A stretch of DNA of 57,780 bases, taken from assembly GCA_017451225.1 (NCBI GenBank), contig JAFSPZ010000036.1, positions 1-57,780 of the forward strand. The letters run 5' to 3'. A program made the translations under genes and the position numbers. This document shows positions 30,896 through 40,059 of this stretch, piece by piece (the first letter of the stretch is position 1; every line of letters starts with the position of its first letter). Source of the DNA: Muribaculaceae bacterium (GTDB lineage: Bacteria; Bacteroidota; Bacteroidia; Bacteroidales; Muribaculaceae). The notes beneath the pieces were generated by a model that worked only from the letters and a program-made list of their open reading frames with translations, had not been told where the DNA came from and searched no databases.

Positions 30896-32515
30896 ATGAA
30901 AACGAGACAATTTTTTACCATGATTTTTCTTTTGTGGACGGGCATTGCCACCGCATCAACAGACGGAGCATTCTCACGTCTCGACAATCTCATTGCCAAC
31001 CACGACCGCAACATCGCCAGCAAGGAAAAGACCATCAGCAATATCAAGAAAAAGCTCAACCGCAACATATCCCTAGAGAAGGAATATGAGATCAATAACG
31101 AACTCTACAATGCCTACGTTGAGTTCCAAAACGACTCGGCACAGAACTACATGAGGCGAAACATCCAAATCGCTAAAAGCCTGGTTGACAATGACAAAAG
31201 CACAGAGTCCATCCTTAACCTCATGCACCTGCTCACCAAAGCCTACCTGCTTGACGAAGTAGACAATATGGCGCAAAACATCGACACGACTCTATTGACT
31301 CAAACCCAGAAATCGTACTTCTATAAAATCCTCTCCGACACCTATCTCTTTAAACTCGAGTTCCACAAGGGAAGTGTCTACGAAAAACAGCTGCAAGAAA
31401 CACTCACCACTCTACGAAGCCGCATTGCAGAACTGGCTCCAGAAGGGTCTGAAAGGCATTTGCTCTACCATGCCAACTACCTAAACGATACAGGAAAAAC
31501 GGCCGAGGCAATAGCCCTGCTAGAGAAAATGCTTACCAACTATCACAGCGGCGAGCGCACTTTCTCGGTGATCACCAGCAGTTTAGCATTCTATTACAGC
31601 AGACTCGGAAAACGCGACAAACAGAAGGAACTCCTCGCAATGAGTGCAGCCAGCGACTTAGAAGGGTGCATAATGGAAAACTCGGCCCTGCGCCAGCTAG
31701 CCGACCTACTCTTCGACGAGGGAGACATAGACCGAGCCTACCAGTACATAAACAACAGCGTGTCTGATGCCAATTTTTACGGCACGCGTCTGCGCAACGT
31801 GCAGGCTTCGCAGCTTGTACCGCGCATCATCAAGGCCTATCAGGAAAAACAGGACAAGAATCAACGCAACATGCGCAATTTCATCATTGCCTTGAGCGTG
31901 CTGGCGATGATGCTGGTAGCCGGAATCATTGGCACTACATTGTTGTACCGCCGATACCGCCGCTTGAGCGACAGCCGTAAGGTCATTAACGACAAACTCA
32001 ACGACACTGTCGGCAAACTCGAGACCACCAACCAGCAGCTCCAGGAGCGCGACAAAATCAAGGAGCAATATCTAGGGCGTTTCCTCACCTTCAGCAGCTC
32101 GCTAATCGACAAGAACGAGACGCAGCGCAAAGCACTGAACCGCCTAGCCATGGAAGACAAGACCAAGGAGCTCAAGGCGCAGCTCAAGAGCCCGCATCTC
32201 GACTACGAGAACGCCACACTCTTCTACCAGAACTTCGACTCGGCATTCCTCAACATCTATCCAAGCTTTATCGAGGAAGTCAACAACCTCCTTGAGCCTG
32301 GCGACGCCATCGACACCAAAGACGAGCACCAGCTCACACGCGAACTGCGCATCTTGGCGCTCATACGCCTTGGCATCACCGACAACAAGGAAATCGCCAG
32401 CATCCTGAGGGCATCCATCGCCACAGTCTACACCTACCGCTCACGCCTCAAAGCCCGCGCAATCAACAAAGACACCTTCGAAGACGACATAAAGCACATC
32501 CAAGCGCTATCATGA
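30896..32515 (+). CDS. DUF6377 membrane-spanning transcriptional regulator
   Basis: A 539-residue protein with this order: signal peptide (1-21), helical TPR-like periplasmic region (about 25-320), one membrane helix (about 330-350), a coiled-coil (about 355-395) and a C-terminal helix-turn-helix of LuxR type (ELRILALIRLGITDNKEIASILR, then YTYRSRLKARA). This layout suits a one-component regulator that senses a periplasmic signal and binds DNA inside the cell, as proposed for SusR-like proteins of Bacteroidales. The target genes are not evident; no sus-type operon is adjacent. It is divergent from gyrB. Confidence 0.82.
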   Translation: MKTRQFFTMIFLLWTGIATASTDGAFSRLDNLIANHDRNIASKEKTISNIKKKLNRNISLEKEYEINNELYNAYVEFQNDSAQNYMRRNIQIAKSLVDNDKSTESILNLMHLLTKAYLLDEVDNMAQNIDTTLLTQTQKSYFYKILSDTYLFKLEFHKGSVYEKQLQETLTTLRSRIAELAPEGSERHLLYHANYLNDTGKTAEAIALLEKMLTNYHSGERTFSVITSSLAFYYSRLGKRDKQKELLAMSAASDLEGCIMENSALRQLADLLFDEGDIDRAYQYINNSVSDANFYGTRLRNVQASQLVPRIIKAYQEKQDKNQRNMRNFIIALSVLAMMLVAGIIGTTLLYRRYRRLSDSRKVINDKLNDTVGKLETTNQQLQERDKIKEQYLGRFLTFSSSLIDKNETQRKALNRLAMEDKTKELKAQLKSPHLDYENATLFYQNFDSAFLNIYPSFIEEVNNLLEPGDAIDTKDEHQLTRELRILALIRLGITDNKEIASILRASIATVYTYRSRLKARAINKDTFEDDIKHIQALS

Positions 32516-32562
32516 TGCAGAATGCACAAATGGGCTGCGCTGACGGCTTTGCTGTCGCATCT

Positions 32563-32936
32563 TTAACTCGCCTGAGTTTTCTTGATGTACATATACTTGG
32601 GATAGCGGTCTAGGACGAAGAGCATTACTGGGCAGAACCAGATTTCGCGCCCGATGCCTGGCAGACCGTTGACGGTGTAGAATGAACCACCTGTAAGGGA
32701 ATGCGCACCTTGTACCAGTTTGCGGCATATCCCGGCAGGTCTTTACGTTTGCTGCACGGAATGACATCGACATGAGTTGTCTTACCGTCATCGCTCAAGA
32801 AATCACATAGTTTATCGGCACCAGCCACCATGAGCAGGTTGTGATGGTCAAATGGCCAGTTGGGGAAATCAACATACCATAGCCCGTCATCCTCGTTATT
32901 GAACTTGAGTTGGTATTCACTTTGCTTGCCAAACAC
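32563..32936 (-). pseudogene. frameshifted small gene (possibly DUF6717-like)
   Basis: Two reading frames together make one protein-like sequence. Frame one starts at a GTG at 32936 and reads to LPGYAANWYKV. At about 32700-32715 the sense moves to another frame, which continues GGSFYTVNGLPGIGREIWFCP and ends at the TAA at 32563. The WFCPVML and YPKYMYIK ending recalls DUF6717 proteins, but I am not sure of that match. No ATG is found in frame upstream, although the frame stays open to about 33045, so the 5' end also looks damaged. Either a decayed gene or, less likely, an assembly error. Confidence 0.55.
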
Positions 32937-33055
32937 GCTGCTGGCAATAGTTTGAGCTCCATTTAATAAATCACTGATTGAATAATTAAAAATTTCGTCA
33001 TTTAAAAGATTAATAAAAAGGGAAGTGGAGAGAAAACAGGAAAGTGAGGATTAAT

Positions 33056-34177
33056 TTACATTTTCAAGCCAAGAATTTCCCAAAACTCGGCTGGCAGTGC
33101 CACGTTCTCGAGACGTACGCAGTTTTTAAACAACTGAGCCACATCATTGATATTGTGACCGGCAATGCCGCAGCCCACTCGGGTGACGAGGAACCGCAGC
33201 TCGGGATGCTGTTCGGCAAATGCGGTGAAGCGTTGCACCGCTTCGGCCATCTGCTCAAGCGGACAAGTAGTTGGGATAGCATAGCTCTTGCCTTGCAGGC
33301 CCTCGCCTTGTCCCCATACGGCACCGAAGCGGGCCATTGCAACGCTTGCCGCTCCACCGCTGTGAAATCCCTGCGGATTGCTGCCGAAGACAAAGATCTC
33401 GCCATCTCTTAAGTCCTCGATTTGGTTAGGAGTAACGCGGTTCTCGTAATACTCGCTTGCCATCTGACGCTTGCGCTTTAACCATTCCTCTTTTGATTGT
33501 CTGCGACCTTGGCGATACTCCATGTCCATCTTGCGGTAGTAATTGCGTTTTGCCGAACTCTCACGATTCCAGGTGGCACCCACTCCTGCCACGTCATGGC
33601 TGAACTCTATCACATTATTAATGGATAGATTGAAACTCACCTGCTTCACGTCGTGTGCGCTTCCCATGTAGGAGAACGACCAACCCTCTTGTGTTAGTTT
33701 CTCAATGAGAGCCTTCAATGCTGCACCACTCCACTCTTGCGACGAGTTCTCATAACCGTCGGTGAGCACAGTAACCACTGCGGTGGCATCTTCATCATCT
33801 TTAATGTACTTGTACAATTCAGTTAACGACTTGCCCATAGCATCATATAGGGGAGTGCAACCGCCAGGTTGATAGTTATTGAAGTCCCCAACCTCGCTAA
33901 TGGGCATACAATTAATCAATGTGTGTACATTCTTAGAAAACATAATATTCTTAAAAGTGACTAATGTGAGAAAATGCTCCTGCGTGTCGGCAAATTCCCT
34001 CTGTGCGCTACGAATAGATTTGATAGTCTCATTCACCCCATCCATGGTAGCTTTCTTGAGCGATTCCATCGAGCCGCTCTCATCCACAATGATGAGGTTG
34101 TAAATGCGTGCTTTCTTGGCACCTTCTTTTGATTTTTTCATTTCTTGTGGTCTTTCAGTTGTGTTTTTTGTTTTCAT
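33056..34177 (-). CDS. von Willebrand A domain protein fused to a macro-like domain
   Basis: With the ATG at 34177 (after the purine-rich AAAAAGAG) this is a 373-residue cytoplasmic protein. Residues 25-215 form a vWA domain with a full metal-ion site: DESGS (32-36), the Thr of GGCTPLYDAMG and LTDGYEN. The C-terminal part (about 250-373) reads IFVFGSNPQGFHSGGAASVA, then GQGEGLQGKSYAIPT and VTRVGCGIAG, a pattern found in phage A1S_2505-like proteins and related to macro/ADP-ribose-binding folds. A basic helical linker joins them. Function unknown; ADP-ribose or NAD-linked signalling is inference. Three palindromic operators lie upstream. The frame is open to 34378, but the extra residues cross the promoter and operators and are unlikely to be translated. 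Confidence 0.75.
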   Translation of the reverse strand: MKTKNTTERPQEMKKSKEGAKKARIYNLIIVDESGSMESLKKATMDGVNETIKSIRSAQREFADTQEHFLTLVTFKNIMFSKNVHTLINCMPISEVGDFNNYQPGGCTPLYDAMGKSLTELYKYIKDDEDATAVVTVLTDGYENSSQEWSGAALKALIEKLTQEGWSFSYMGSAHDVKQVSFNLSINNVIEFSHDVAGVGATWNRESSAKRNYYRKMDMEYRQGRRQSKEEWLKRKRQMASEYYENRVTPNQIEDLRDGEIFVFGSNPQGFHSGGAASVAMARFGAVWGQGEGLQGKSYAIPTTCPLEQMAEAVQRFTAFAEQHPELRFLVTRVGCGIAGHNINDVAQLFKNCVRLENVALPAEFWEILGLKM

Positions 34178-34330
34178 CTCTTTTTGATCTTTGATAGGTT
34201 TGTAACTCTTGTTGATGCTATCGGCGCTGCCGCAACCGTTACCAATGGTCCCGTCGCTGGCATTTAAGCCAATCATTTTCTTGTAAAAGCTTAATGAAAT
34301 CATAATCGAATTTGTGTCAAAATTTATTGT

Positions 34331-34403
34331 TGTGTAATTTTTACGCAACAAAATTAGTGTGTAAATTTTACACATCAAAATATTTTACGTGTAATTATTA
34401 CAC
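34331..34403 (-). promoter_or_regulatory. promoter with three GTGTAA-N3-TTACAC operators
   Basis: Minus-strand promoter: TTTG at 34379-34376, a 19-bp spacer, TAATTTTG at 34356-34349. Palindromes: GTGTAAATTTTACAC at 34359-34373, which extends by one pair and fills almost the whole spacer; GTGTAATTATTACAC at 34389-34403, just upstream; and a one-mismatch copy (GTGTAA, TTT, TTACGC) at 34332-34346, just downstream of the start. Centres are 27 and 30 bp apart. This is the layout of a repressor that blocks the polymerase. Confidence 0.8.
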
Positions 34404-34608
34404 ATTTAACATATTTTAATGTTTGCCATATCAAAAACGAAAGCTTCTACTTATCAAGAATCAACCCATATGCCCCTGTTTCCGCAAAAACTCCTTTTTG
34501 ATTTTGCCAGCGCTATAGAATGCCTAATCAATTGAAATACAGACCACTTATTTTCTAAAATGGTTTTGATTTTGATTTAATGGTGTTTATTTTATTTATA
34601 TAATGTGA

Positions 34609-34616
34609 TAATTTTG
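34609..34616 (+). promoter_or_regulatory. -7 box of the large T9SS protein gene
   Basis: TAATTTTG fits the -7 form and lies 50 bases before the ATG. The region upstream is very AT-rich and no -33 box stands out. Confidence 0.5.
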
Positions 34617-34666
34617 CGGTGTTGAATTCGCAACAATTTTCATTAACCAAATAAACACAACACAAA

Positions 34667-37600
34667 ATGAAAAAACACTTATTCTTATTTCTTGTTGCCA
34701 TGGTGATGCTCGGATGGAGCAGCTCACAGGCGCAAGATGTGGTTGAGGTCAACGCTTCTACCACACAAGTTACTCAAGACTTTGACGGCATGTGGGATGC
34801 CACAGCCGGCGAAGCCACGCTCAACATGCCTCAAGGATGGAGAGTGGATCGAAACCTCAGCGCCCCACGCACCGTGGGCAGTTTCGCTAGCGCCTCCACC
34901 ACTGTAATGTACACTGGTGGCACTAGTCTTGCCAGCAATGCCAAGAATGGCACCTGGAATTTCCAGTCGAGCAGCACACCTAGCGATTGCTCGGTGGGAG
35001 GCCTCTCAACCACCGTTGACGGCGGCACCCGCTGCATCAACGTGATGACATGCGTGAAAAACGCTGGCAACGAAGCCATTACAAAGCTTAACATTGCCTA
35101 CGACATCGAGAAGTACCGCGATGGTGACAACGCCGCTGGCTTTGCCGTGCAGCTCTACACCTCGACCGACGGTACCAACTGGACCAGCGCAGGCGAAGAC
35201 TTCTACACCTACTTCGCTCCCGACGCTGCCACTCAAGGCGCTGCAGTCGTGCCCATCAGCACCACCGCTATTAATGGCAAGCAGCTCAAAGTGAACATCG
35301 CTGCCGGCGAACAGCTCTACCTCGCGTGGAACATCAGCGTGGCAAGCGGCTCGAGCCCCAACAAGGCTATGGGTCTTTCTATAGATAATGTAGTTATCGA
35401 TGCTACATTTGCCTCACAGGACCTGAGCGCTTATATCTATGTAGAAGACGTGACCAAGTGGAGCAACCTCTACATGAACGGCTCGCTGCCCGAGAGCAGC
35501 GCTGTTGTGAACGGCGTTAATTATAAGGTGTGGGCCGTTGACATGGACGGTGCCGACCACACTCTCACCTTCACCGATGGCGGCAGCAACAGCCAGACCA
35601 CAAGCATCACCGCCAATCGCGACTACTATCTGTGCCTCACCTCAACTGAGGTCACCGAGATTACCGACCCCGAGAACTACACCGGTTGGGTAGACCCAAG
35701 CCGTCCACCATTTGTGGCTTCGGGCATCTTCCTGCGCGGCGAGGTCAACAGCTGGGGTGCAGTGACCGACTGGGAGTTCAGCGACGAGGGCAATGGCACT
35801 TATGTGCTTTACGACAAGACCCTGAGTGGAGCCTTCAAGGTTGCCGACGCCAACTGGAGCAGTGCTTGCAACTACGGCAGCAACGGCACTTCGGTAATGA
35901 TCGACACTCCTTACTCGCTCGTGCTTGGCACCAACGACAACATCTCCTGCGGTGGCAACACCTATGTGTGCAAGAAGATAATCCTCACCATCGCCGACGG
36001 CAACGCAACTCTGCTTCTCCAGAGCGATGACGACGAGACCGGCCTCACCGAGGTCTATGTTATGGGCGACAACAACGGCTGGAACTACATGGACACAAGC
36101 GGCAAGCTCCAGCTTACCGAGAACAACATCTTCACCGGACAAGTGACCATGAATGCTGGCGACGACGGCTACTGCCATTGGCGCATCTATCAGCGCCTGG
36201 GCATGGTGGGCGTGTGGGGAGCCGAGAGCGACCTCACTGGCGACAACACCAGCGGAACCCTCGTCAAGGGCAGCACAGGCACAGTTTCTACTGCCGCTGG
36301 CACCTACGACGTTACTTTCAACCTCACCACTGGCGAGTACACTCTCGTGAAGAGCGCTTCTACTCCCACTACCATGACTCTGCAACCTGCCGACGTGGTG
36401 CTCGTTCCCGAGCTTCCCGAGGAGGTTAAAGTCCTCTCGCTCAACAACAGTCTCATTTACTACAACGACCAGGATGCAGTGTTCAATGCCATTGCCGACG
36501 CTATGGGCAAAAACGCCAACTGGACCAAGCACACATTGCTCGGCAAATCGCTCAAGACTCATTGGGACGAGGGCGACGGCGTTGCCGAAGATGGCAACCC
36601 AGGTGCCAAGATGCTCGTGCGCAGCGAGGCTTGGAGCCACATCATCCTGCAAGAGCAGAGCTCGCTCCCACGCACCGACATCGAGACCTTCCGCGCCAAC
36701 GTGAAGCGCTGGGTCGACTACATTCGCGAATACTGCCCAAACCCCAACGCCGTTATCATCGTGCCCGTGAACTGGGCCTACAGCGGCTACTGGAGCAACT
36801 ACACCGCCTTCAACAGCACATTTGTGAAGAACTATCAAGACGTGGCTCTCGACCTGGGCGTGACTCTGTGCCCCGTGGGAGTAGCCTATCAGTCGGTATT
36901 TGACAACGAGGGAGCAACAGGCACCAACACCTGGTTCCTCGACGACCGTCACCCAACTCTCAAGGCCACCTATATGGCTGCCGCAATGGAATATGGCTTA
37001 ATCTTTGGCGAAGACCCAGCATCTATCACCTATGCGCCCAGCGACCTGAGCGCCAGTGATGCAGCAAGCATGCGCACCTACGCTAGCAACGCCCTTAACG
37101 GCTTCACCAACTATGTTGACCACACCGCAGGTCAGGTTCACTACAAGGTGACCGTTCGCGACCAGTTCGGCATGGAAATCGAGCCAACTGACCCAGTTGT
37201 GATGACCCTTAGCGACGGTGGAACTCTCGAAAACGGCATTTTCACCAGCAATGGCACCAACGGCACATTCAACGTGAACGCCGCCACCGGCAACTTCAGC
37301 GCCGACGCAACAGTCAAGGTGGCTGCAGCCGAGACCGAAGTTGTGGTATATCCCGCTATCGAACTCAACGAGCAGACGTTGAACGCCAGCGAGGACTTCA
37401 ACGCCATTGGCGATGAGGCAACCGCTACCCTGCCCGACGCTTGGCGCATCGACCGCATTCTCACCGCTCCACGCACCTTGGGACGCTTTGACATGGCCGA
37501 CACACAGACCATGTACAGCGGTGGCGTGAATCTGCCCAGCAATGCCAAGAACGGCACTTGGAACTTTGGTGCCGACGACACCACCGACCGCGCTCTTGGC

Positions 37601-38533
37601 GGCATCTCTACAGGCGTTGCCGATGCCACTCGCTGCGTCAATCTCTATGCCCACCTGCTCAACACAGGCAAGAAGAACATCGAGAACGTGAACGTGAGCT
37701 ACAACGTGGAGAAATACCGCAAGGGTTCAAATGGCGCAGGCTTTGCCGTGCAGCTCTACTACTCTATTGACGGACGCAACTGGACAAGCGCAGGCGACAA
37801 GTTCCGCACCTACTTTGCTCCCGACAGCGAGACTGCAGGCTATGCCAGCGTACCTGGCGAGACAGTGGCAGTGAGCGACGTGCTCGACGTGCCCATCTCG
37901 CGTGGCTGCGACCTTTACCTGGCTTGGAACATCACCGTAGCAAGCGGCGACGCTGCCAATGCTGCTATGGCAATTGGCATCGACGACTTCAGCCTCAGCG
38001 GCGAGCTCCCCACCATTCCTGCTTCCAACTACTACATTTATGTTGATGACCAAACTGGTTGGGACGCTCTGGGACTCTATGCATGGGGCGACAGCGAGCT
38101 CTTTGGCGCATGGCCCGGCGAGGCAAGCGTTGGCGAGGTCGAGATTAATGACAGCAAGACGCTCTACAAAGTGTTCCTGCTCGACACCGAGGGTGGCAAC
38201 TACAACCTCATCTTCAACAACTGGAACAACGGCAAGCAGTTGGATGATTACAACATCATCGCCAACCGTGACTACTACTTCCGCATCGACGAGAGCGGAG
38301 TTACCGAGTTGGATGTAGTGAGCGTAATAGAGAATGTTGCCGACAGCAAGACTCCTATTGTCATGAAAGGAAACACAGTGTCGTTTCCCGGAATGATTGA
38401 GGTTTACAGCGTTAATGGTCAAATGATTGCTAGAGGCTCCAATTCTCTCAGCCTTGACAATCTCACTAAGGGTGTTTATATCGTGAGAGCCAGCAACGGC
38501 AACCAAGTGAGCACACTCAAAGTGGCTAAGTAA
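34667..38533 (+). CDS. large secreted multidomain protein: SusE/F- and CBM-like modules, SGNH (DUF4886-like) domain, T9SS tail
   Basis: A 1288-residue protein with a signal peptide ending QAQ (about 23). Order of parts: module A (about 25-245), a starch-binding-like module (250-345), two SusE/F-like modules (350-450 and 455-560), an SGNH/DUF4886-like hydrolase (about 580-790), an Ig-like segment (795-895), a second copy of module A (about 901-1118), a CBM26-like module (1121-1215) and a T9SS type A tail (1235-1288). In the hydrolase, VLSLNNSL gives the block I Ser and DDRHPT the Asp-x-x-His pair. Copies of module A share NAKNGTWNF and GFAVQLY. Likely a surface or secreted glycan-binding esterase; its substrate is unknown. 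It stands alone, not in a sus operon. Confidence 0.8.
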   Translation: MKKHLFLFLVAMVMLGWSSSQAQDVVEVNASTTQVTQDFDGMWDATAGEATLNMPQGWRVDRNLSAPRTVGSFASASTTVMYTGGTSLASNAKNGTWNFQSSSTPSDCSVGGLSTTVDGGTRCINVMTCVKNAGNEAITKLNIAYDIEKYRDGDNAAGFAVQLYTSTDGTNWTSAGEDFYTYFAPDAATQGAAVVPISTTAINGKQLKVNIAAGEQLYLAWNISVASGSSPNKAMGLSIDNVVIDATFASQDLSAYIYVEDVTKWSNLYMNGSLPESSAVVNGVNYKVWAVDMDGADHTLTFTDGGSNSQTTSITANRDYYLCLTSTEVTEITDPENYTGWVDPSRPPFVASGIFLRGEVNSWGAVTDWEFSDEGNGTYVLYDKTLSGAFKVADANWSSACNYGSNGTSVMIDTPYSLVLGTNDNISCGGNTYVCKKIILTIADGNATLLLQSDDDETGLTEVYVMGDNNGWNYMDTSGKLQLTENNIFTGQVTMNAGDDGYCHWRIYQRLGMVGVWGAESDLTGDNTSGTLVKGSTGTVSTAAGTYDVTFNLTTGEYTLVKSASTPTTMTLQPADVVLVPELPEEVKVLSLNNSLIYYNDQDAVFNAIADAMGKNANWTKHTLLGKSLKTHWDEGDGVAEDGNPGAKMLVRSEAWSHIILQEQSSLPRTDIETFRANVKRWVDYIREYCPNPNAVIIVPVNWAYSGYWSNYTAFNSTFVKNYQDVALDLGVTLCPVGVAYQSVFDNEGATGTNTWFLDDRHPTLKATYMAAAMEYGLIFGEDPASITYAPSDLSASDAASMRTYASNALNGFTNYVDHTAGQVHYKVTVRDQFGMEIEPTDPVVMTLSDGGTLENGIFTSNGTNGTFNVNAATGNFSADATVKVAAAETEVVVYPAIELNEQTLNASEDFNAIGDEATATLPDAWRIDRILTAPRTLGRFDMADTQTMYSGGVNLPSNAKNGTWNFGADDTTDRALGGISTGVADATRCVNLYAHLLNTGKKNIENVNVSYNVEKYRKGSNGAGFAVQLYYSIDGRNWTSAGDKFRTYFAPDSETAGYASVPGETVAVSDVLDVPISRGCDLYLAWNITVASGDAANAAMAIGIDDFSLSGELPTIPASNYYIYVDDQTGWDALGLYAWGDSELFGAWPGEASVGEVEINDSKTLYKVFLLDTEGGNYNLIFNNWNNGKQLDDYNIIANRDYYFRIDESGVTELDVVSVIENVADSKTPIVMKGNTVSFPGMIEVYSVNGQMIARGSNSLSLDNLTKGVYIVRASNGNQVSTLKVAK

Positions 38534-38570
38534 CAACACATCCCCACCATAAAAACACACATTAATTGAA

Positions 38571-38612
38571 ATCCCGCGCAACCACTCTCGGTCGCGCGGG
38601 ATTATTTTTTTA
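38571..38612 (+). terminator. terminator after the large T9SS protein gene
   Basis: ATCCCGCGC (38571-38579) pairs with GCGCGGGAT (38594-38602), followed by a T-rich run to about 38610. Confidence 0.85.
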
Positions 38613-38638
38613 AAGTTTAAAATGATATCAAACAATTA

Positions 38639-39400
38639 TCATTTTTTTCCACTACCGCCGCACTCGGGGCATTTCATCTTTCCTGAGCCTCTGCGCACAT
38701 TGTTATAGTCGCCTTCGGCATAACCTGAGCCACCACATTTTTTGCATCCATAAGTACAACCATCTCCACCAGAATCGCGAGTGGTACCTCTTCCATGGCA
38801 CTTCGAGCATTTCACCTTGCCACTACCGCCACACTTGGGGCAAGTAGATGATCCGCTGGCAACCTCATTTTGAGCAGCAGCTGCAACCGGCGCTTCTGAT
38901 ACACCGCCAGATTGAAGCTTGAATGTCACAGGCAGTGTGTACAGCACTCTCACAGATTCACCATTTGCATCCTTACCTGGATTGAATTTCGGCAAGCTTT
39001 TGCACACTCTAATAGCTTCTTCATCAAGGTTCTTGTCCACGCCACGAACAACCTTTGCCTCACCAACACGGCCATCCTTCTCCACTACGAATTGAACAAT
39101 CACCTTGCCTTGAGTATTGGCGTCTTTGGCAGCTTGTGGATATCGGATGTTTTCACTTATATATTTCATCAAAGCTCCATTTCCTTCAGGGAATGAAGGC
39201 ATAGTAGGTGCCGATTTTAACACATCATCGCCCCAATCGACAACTGCATTATCAGTTGCATCTTCTAGGGTTTCAGCATTTGCCGCCATCTCTTCCTGTC
39301 TCTGTTTTTCGCTATCAGATGAGCCTTCACTTGACGATCCTCCACACGACACCAGCGTCATAGCTGCTGTCGCAAAAAACAATAAAAATAATTTCTTCAT
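38639..39400 (-). CDS. lipoprotein with TonB C-terminal-type domain and DnaJ-like zinc finger
   Basis: A 253-residue protein with the lipobox LVSC (Cys19). After an acidic linker, residues about 75-160 form a TonB C-terminal-like domain (YPQAAKDANTQGKVIVQFVVEKDGRVGEAKVVRG and on to LPVTFKL). The C-terminus carries four CxxCxGxG motifs (CPKCGGSG, CSKCHGRG, CKKCGGSG, CPECGGSG), the full set of a DnaJ-type zinc finger. A lipid-anchored TonB-like domain with a DnaJ finger is unusual; the zinc site would be outside the cytoplasm. Function unknown. It is convergent with the large T9SS gene. Confidence 0.82.
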   Translation of the reverse strand: MKKLFLLFFATAAMTLVSCGGSSSEGSSDSEKQRQEEMAANAETLEDATDNAVVDWGDDVLKSAPTMPSFPEGNGALMKYISENIRYPQAAKDANTQGKVIVQFVVEKDGRVGEAKVVRGVDKNLDEEAIRVCKSLPKFNPGKDANGESVRVLYTLPVTFKLQSGGVSEAPVAAAAQNEVASGSSTCPKCGGSGKVKCSKCHGRGTTRDSGGDGCTYGCKKCGGSGYAEGDYNNVRRGSGKMKCPECGGSGKK

Positions 39401-39489
39401 GATTTTTTGTTTTAAGTTTAATAGTTAATAATTCAAACCACAAAAATATAACAAAAATCTGACATTTCACTGGTCCATTTTGGTCCTTT

Positions 39490-39850
39490 TTCAAAAAAAC
39501 CAGAGGCGAGGCAAATTTTGTCCTTATGTTCTTATGTCCAAAAAAACAAGCGCGGCCCCAAAAAAAGACAAGAGCCACAAGAGCAGAACAAGAAAAACAA
39601 GAAATCTTGTAACTCCTGCCAAATCCTGTCACTCCTGTCAAAAAACCAGAGGCGAGGCAAATTTTGTCCTTATGTTCTTATGTCCAAAAAAACAAGCGCG
39701 GCCCCAAAAAAAGACAAGAGCCACAAGAGTAGAACAAGAAAAACAAGAAATCTTGTAACCCCTGCCAAATCCTGTCCCTCCTGTCAAAAAACCAGAGGCG
39801 AGGCAAATTTTGTTCTTATGTTCTTATGTCTAAAAACCCCAGGCGCAGCC
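39490..39850. repeat. 146-bp direct repeats, array 1
   Basis: The landmark CCAGAGGCG occurs at 39500, 39646 and 39792, an exact 146-bp period. Each unit includes ATGTTCTTATGTCC, GCGGCCCC or GCGCAGCCCC, an ACAAGA-AA-TCTTGT palindrome and CCTGTCACTCCTGTC. Because 146 is not a multiple of three, each copy shifts frame; the Lys/Arg-rich open frames here are not genes. Decayed pieces of the unit recur at about 39870-39900 and 39987-40017. This fills most of the gene-free stretch 39401-40104. Confidence 0.9.
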
Positions 39851-40059
39851 CCATTATGCATTGTGCATTGAATAAGTTCTTATGTCCAAAAAGGGAAGGC
39901 TAGCTCACCATCGCCCGCAATTGTCCTTAATACCTCAAGCCGAATGGCTAAAAATATAGATTGTCCTTAATTGTCTTAAAAACTATGTTCTTATGTCCAA
40001 AATCCACCCGGCGCAGCCAAAAACTAACAACTAAAAACCAATAACTAAAAACTATTTTG

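Noticed and set aside
34178-34378. N-terminal extension of the vWA-macro protein
   Set aside because: The frame is open but crosses the promoter and operator, so it cannot be transcribed from the promoter found.
35642-36952. 436-residue open frame antisense to the large T9SS gene
   Set aside because: Same cause: codon bias of the sense gene. The product is Val/His-rich with no known motifs.
39480-39871. Lys/Arg-rich open frames in the 146-bp arrays (also 49830-50859)
   Set aside because: The unit length is not a multiple of three, so the same peptide appears in turn in each frame. No start signals or family match.
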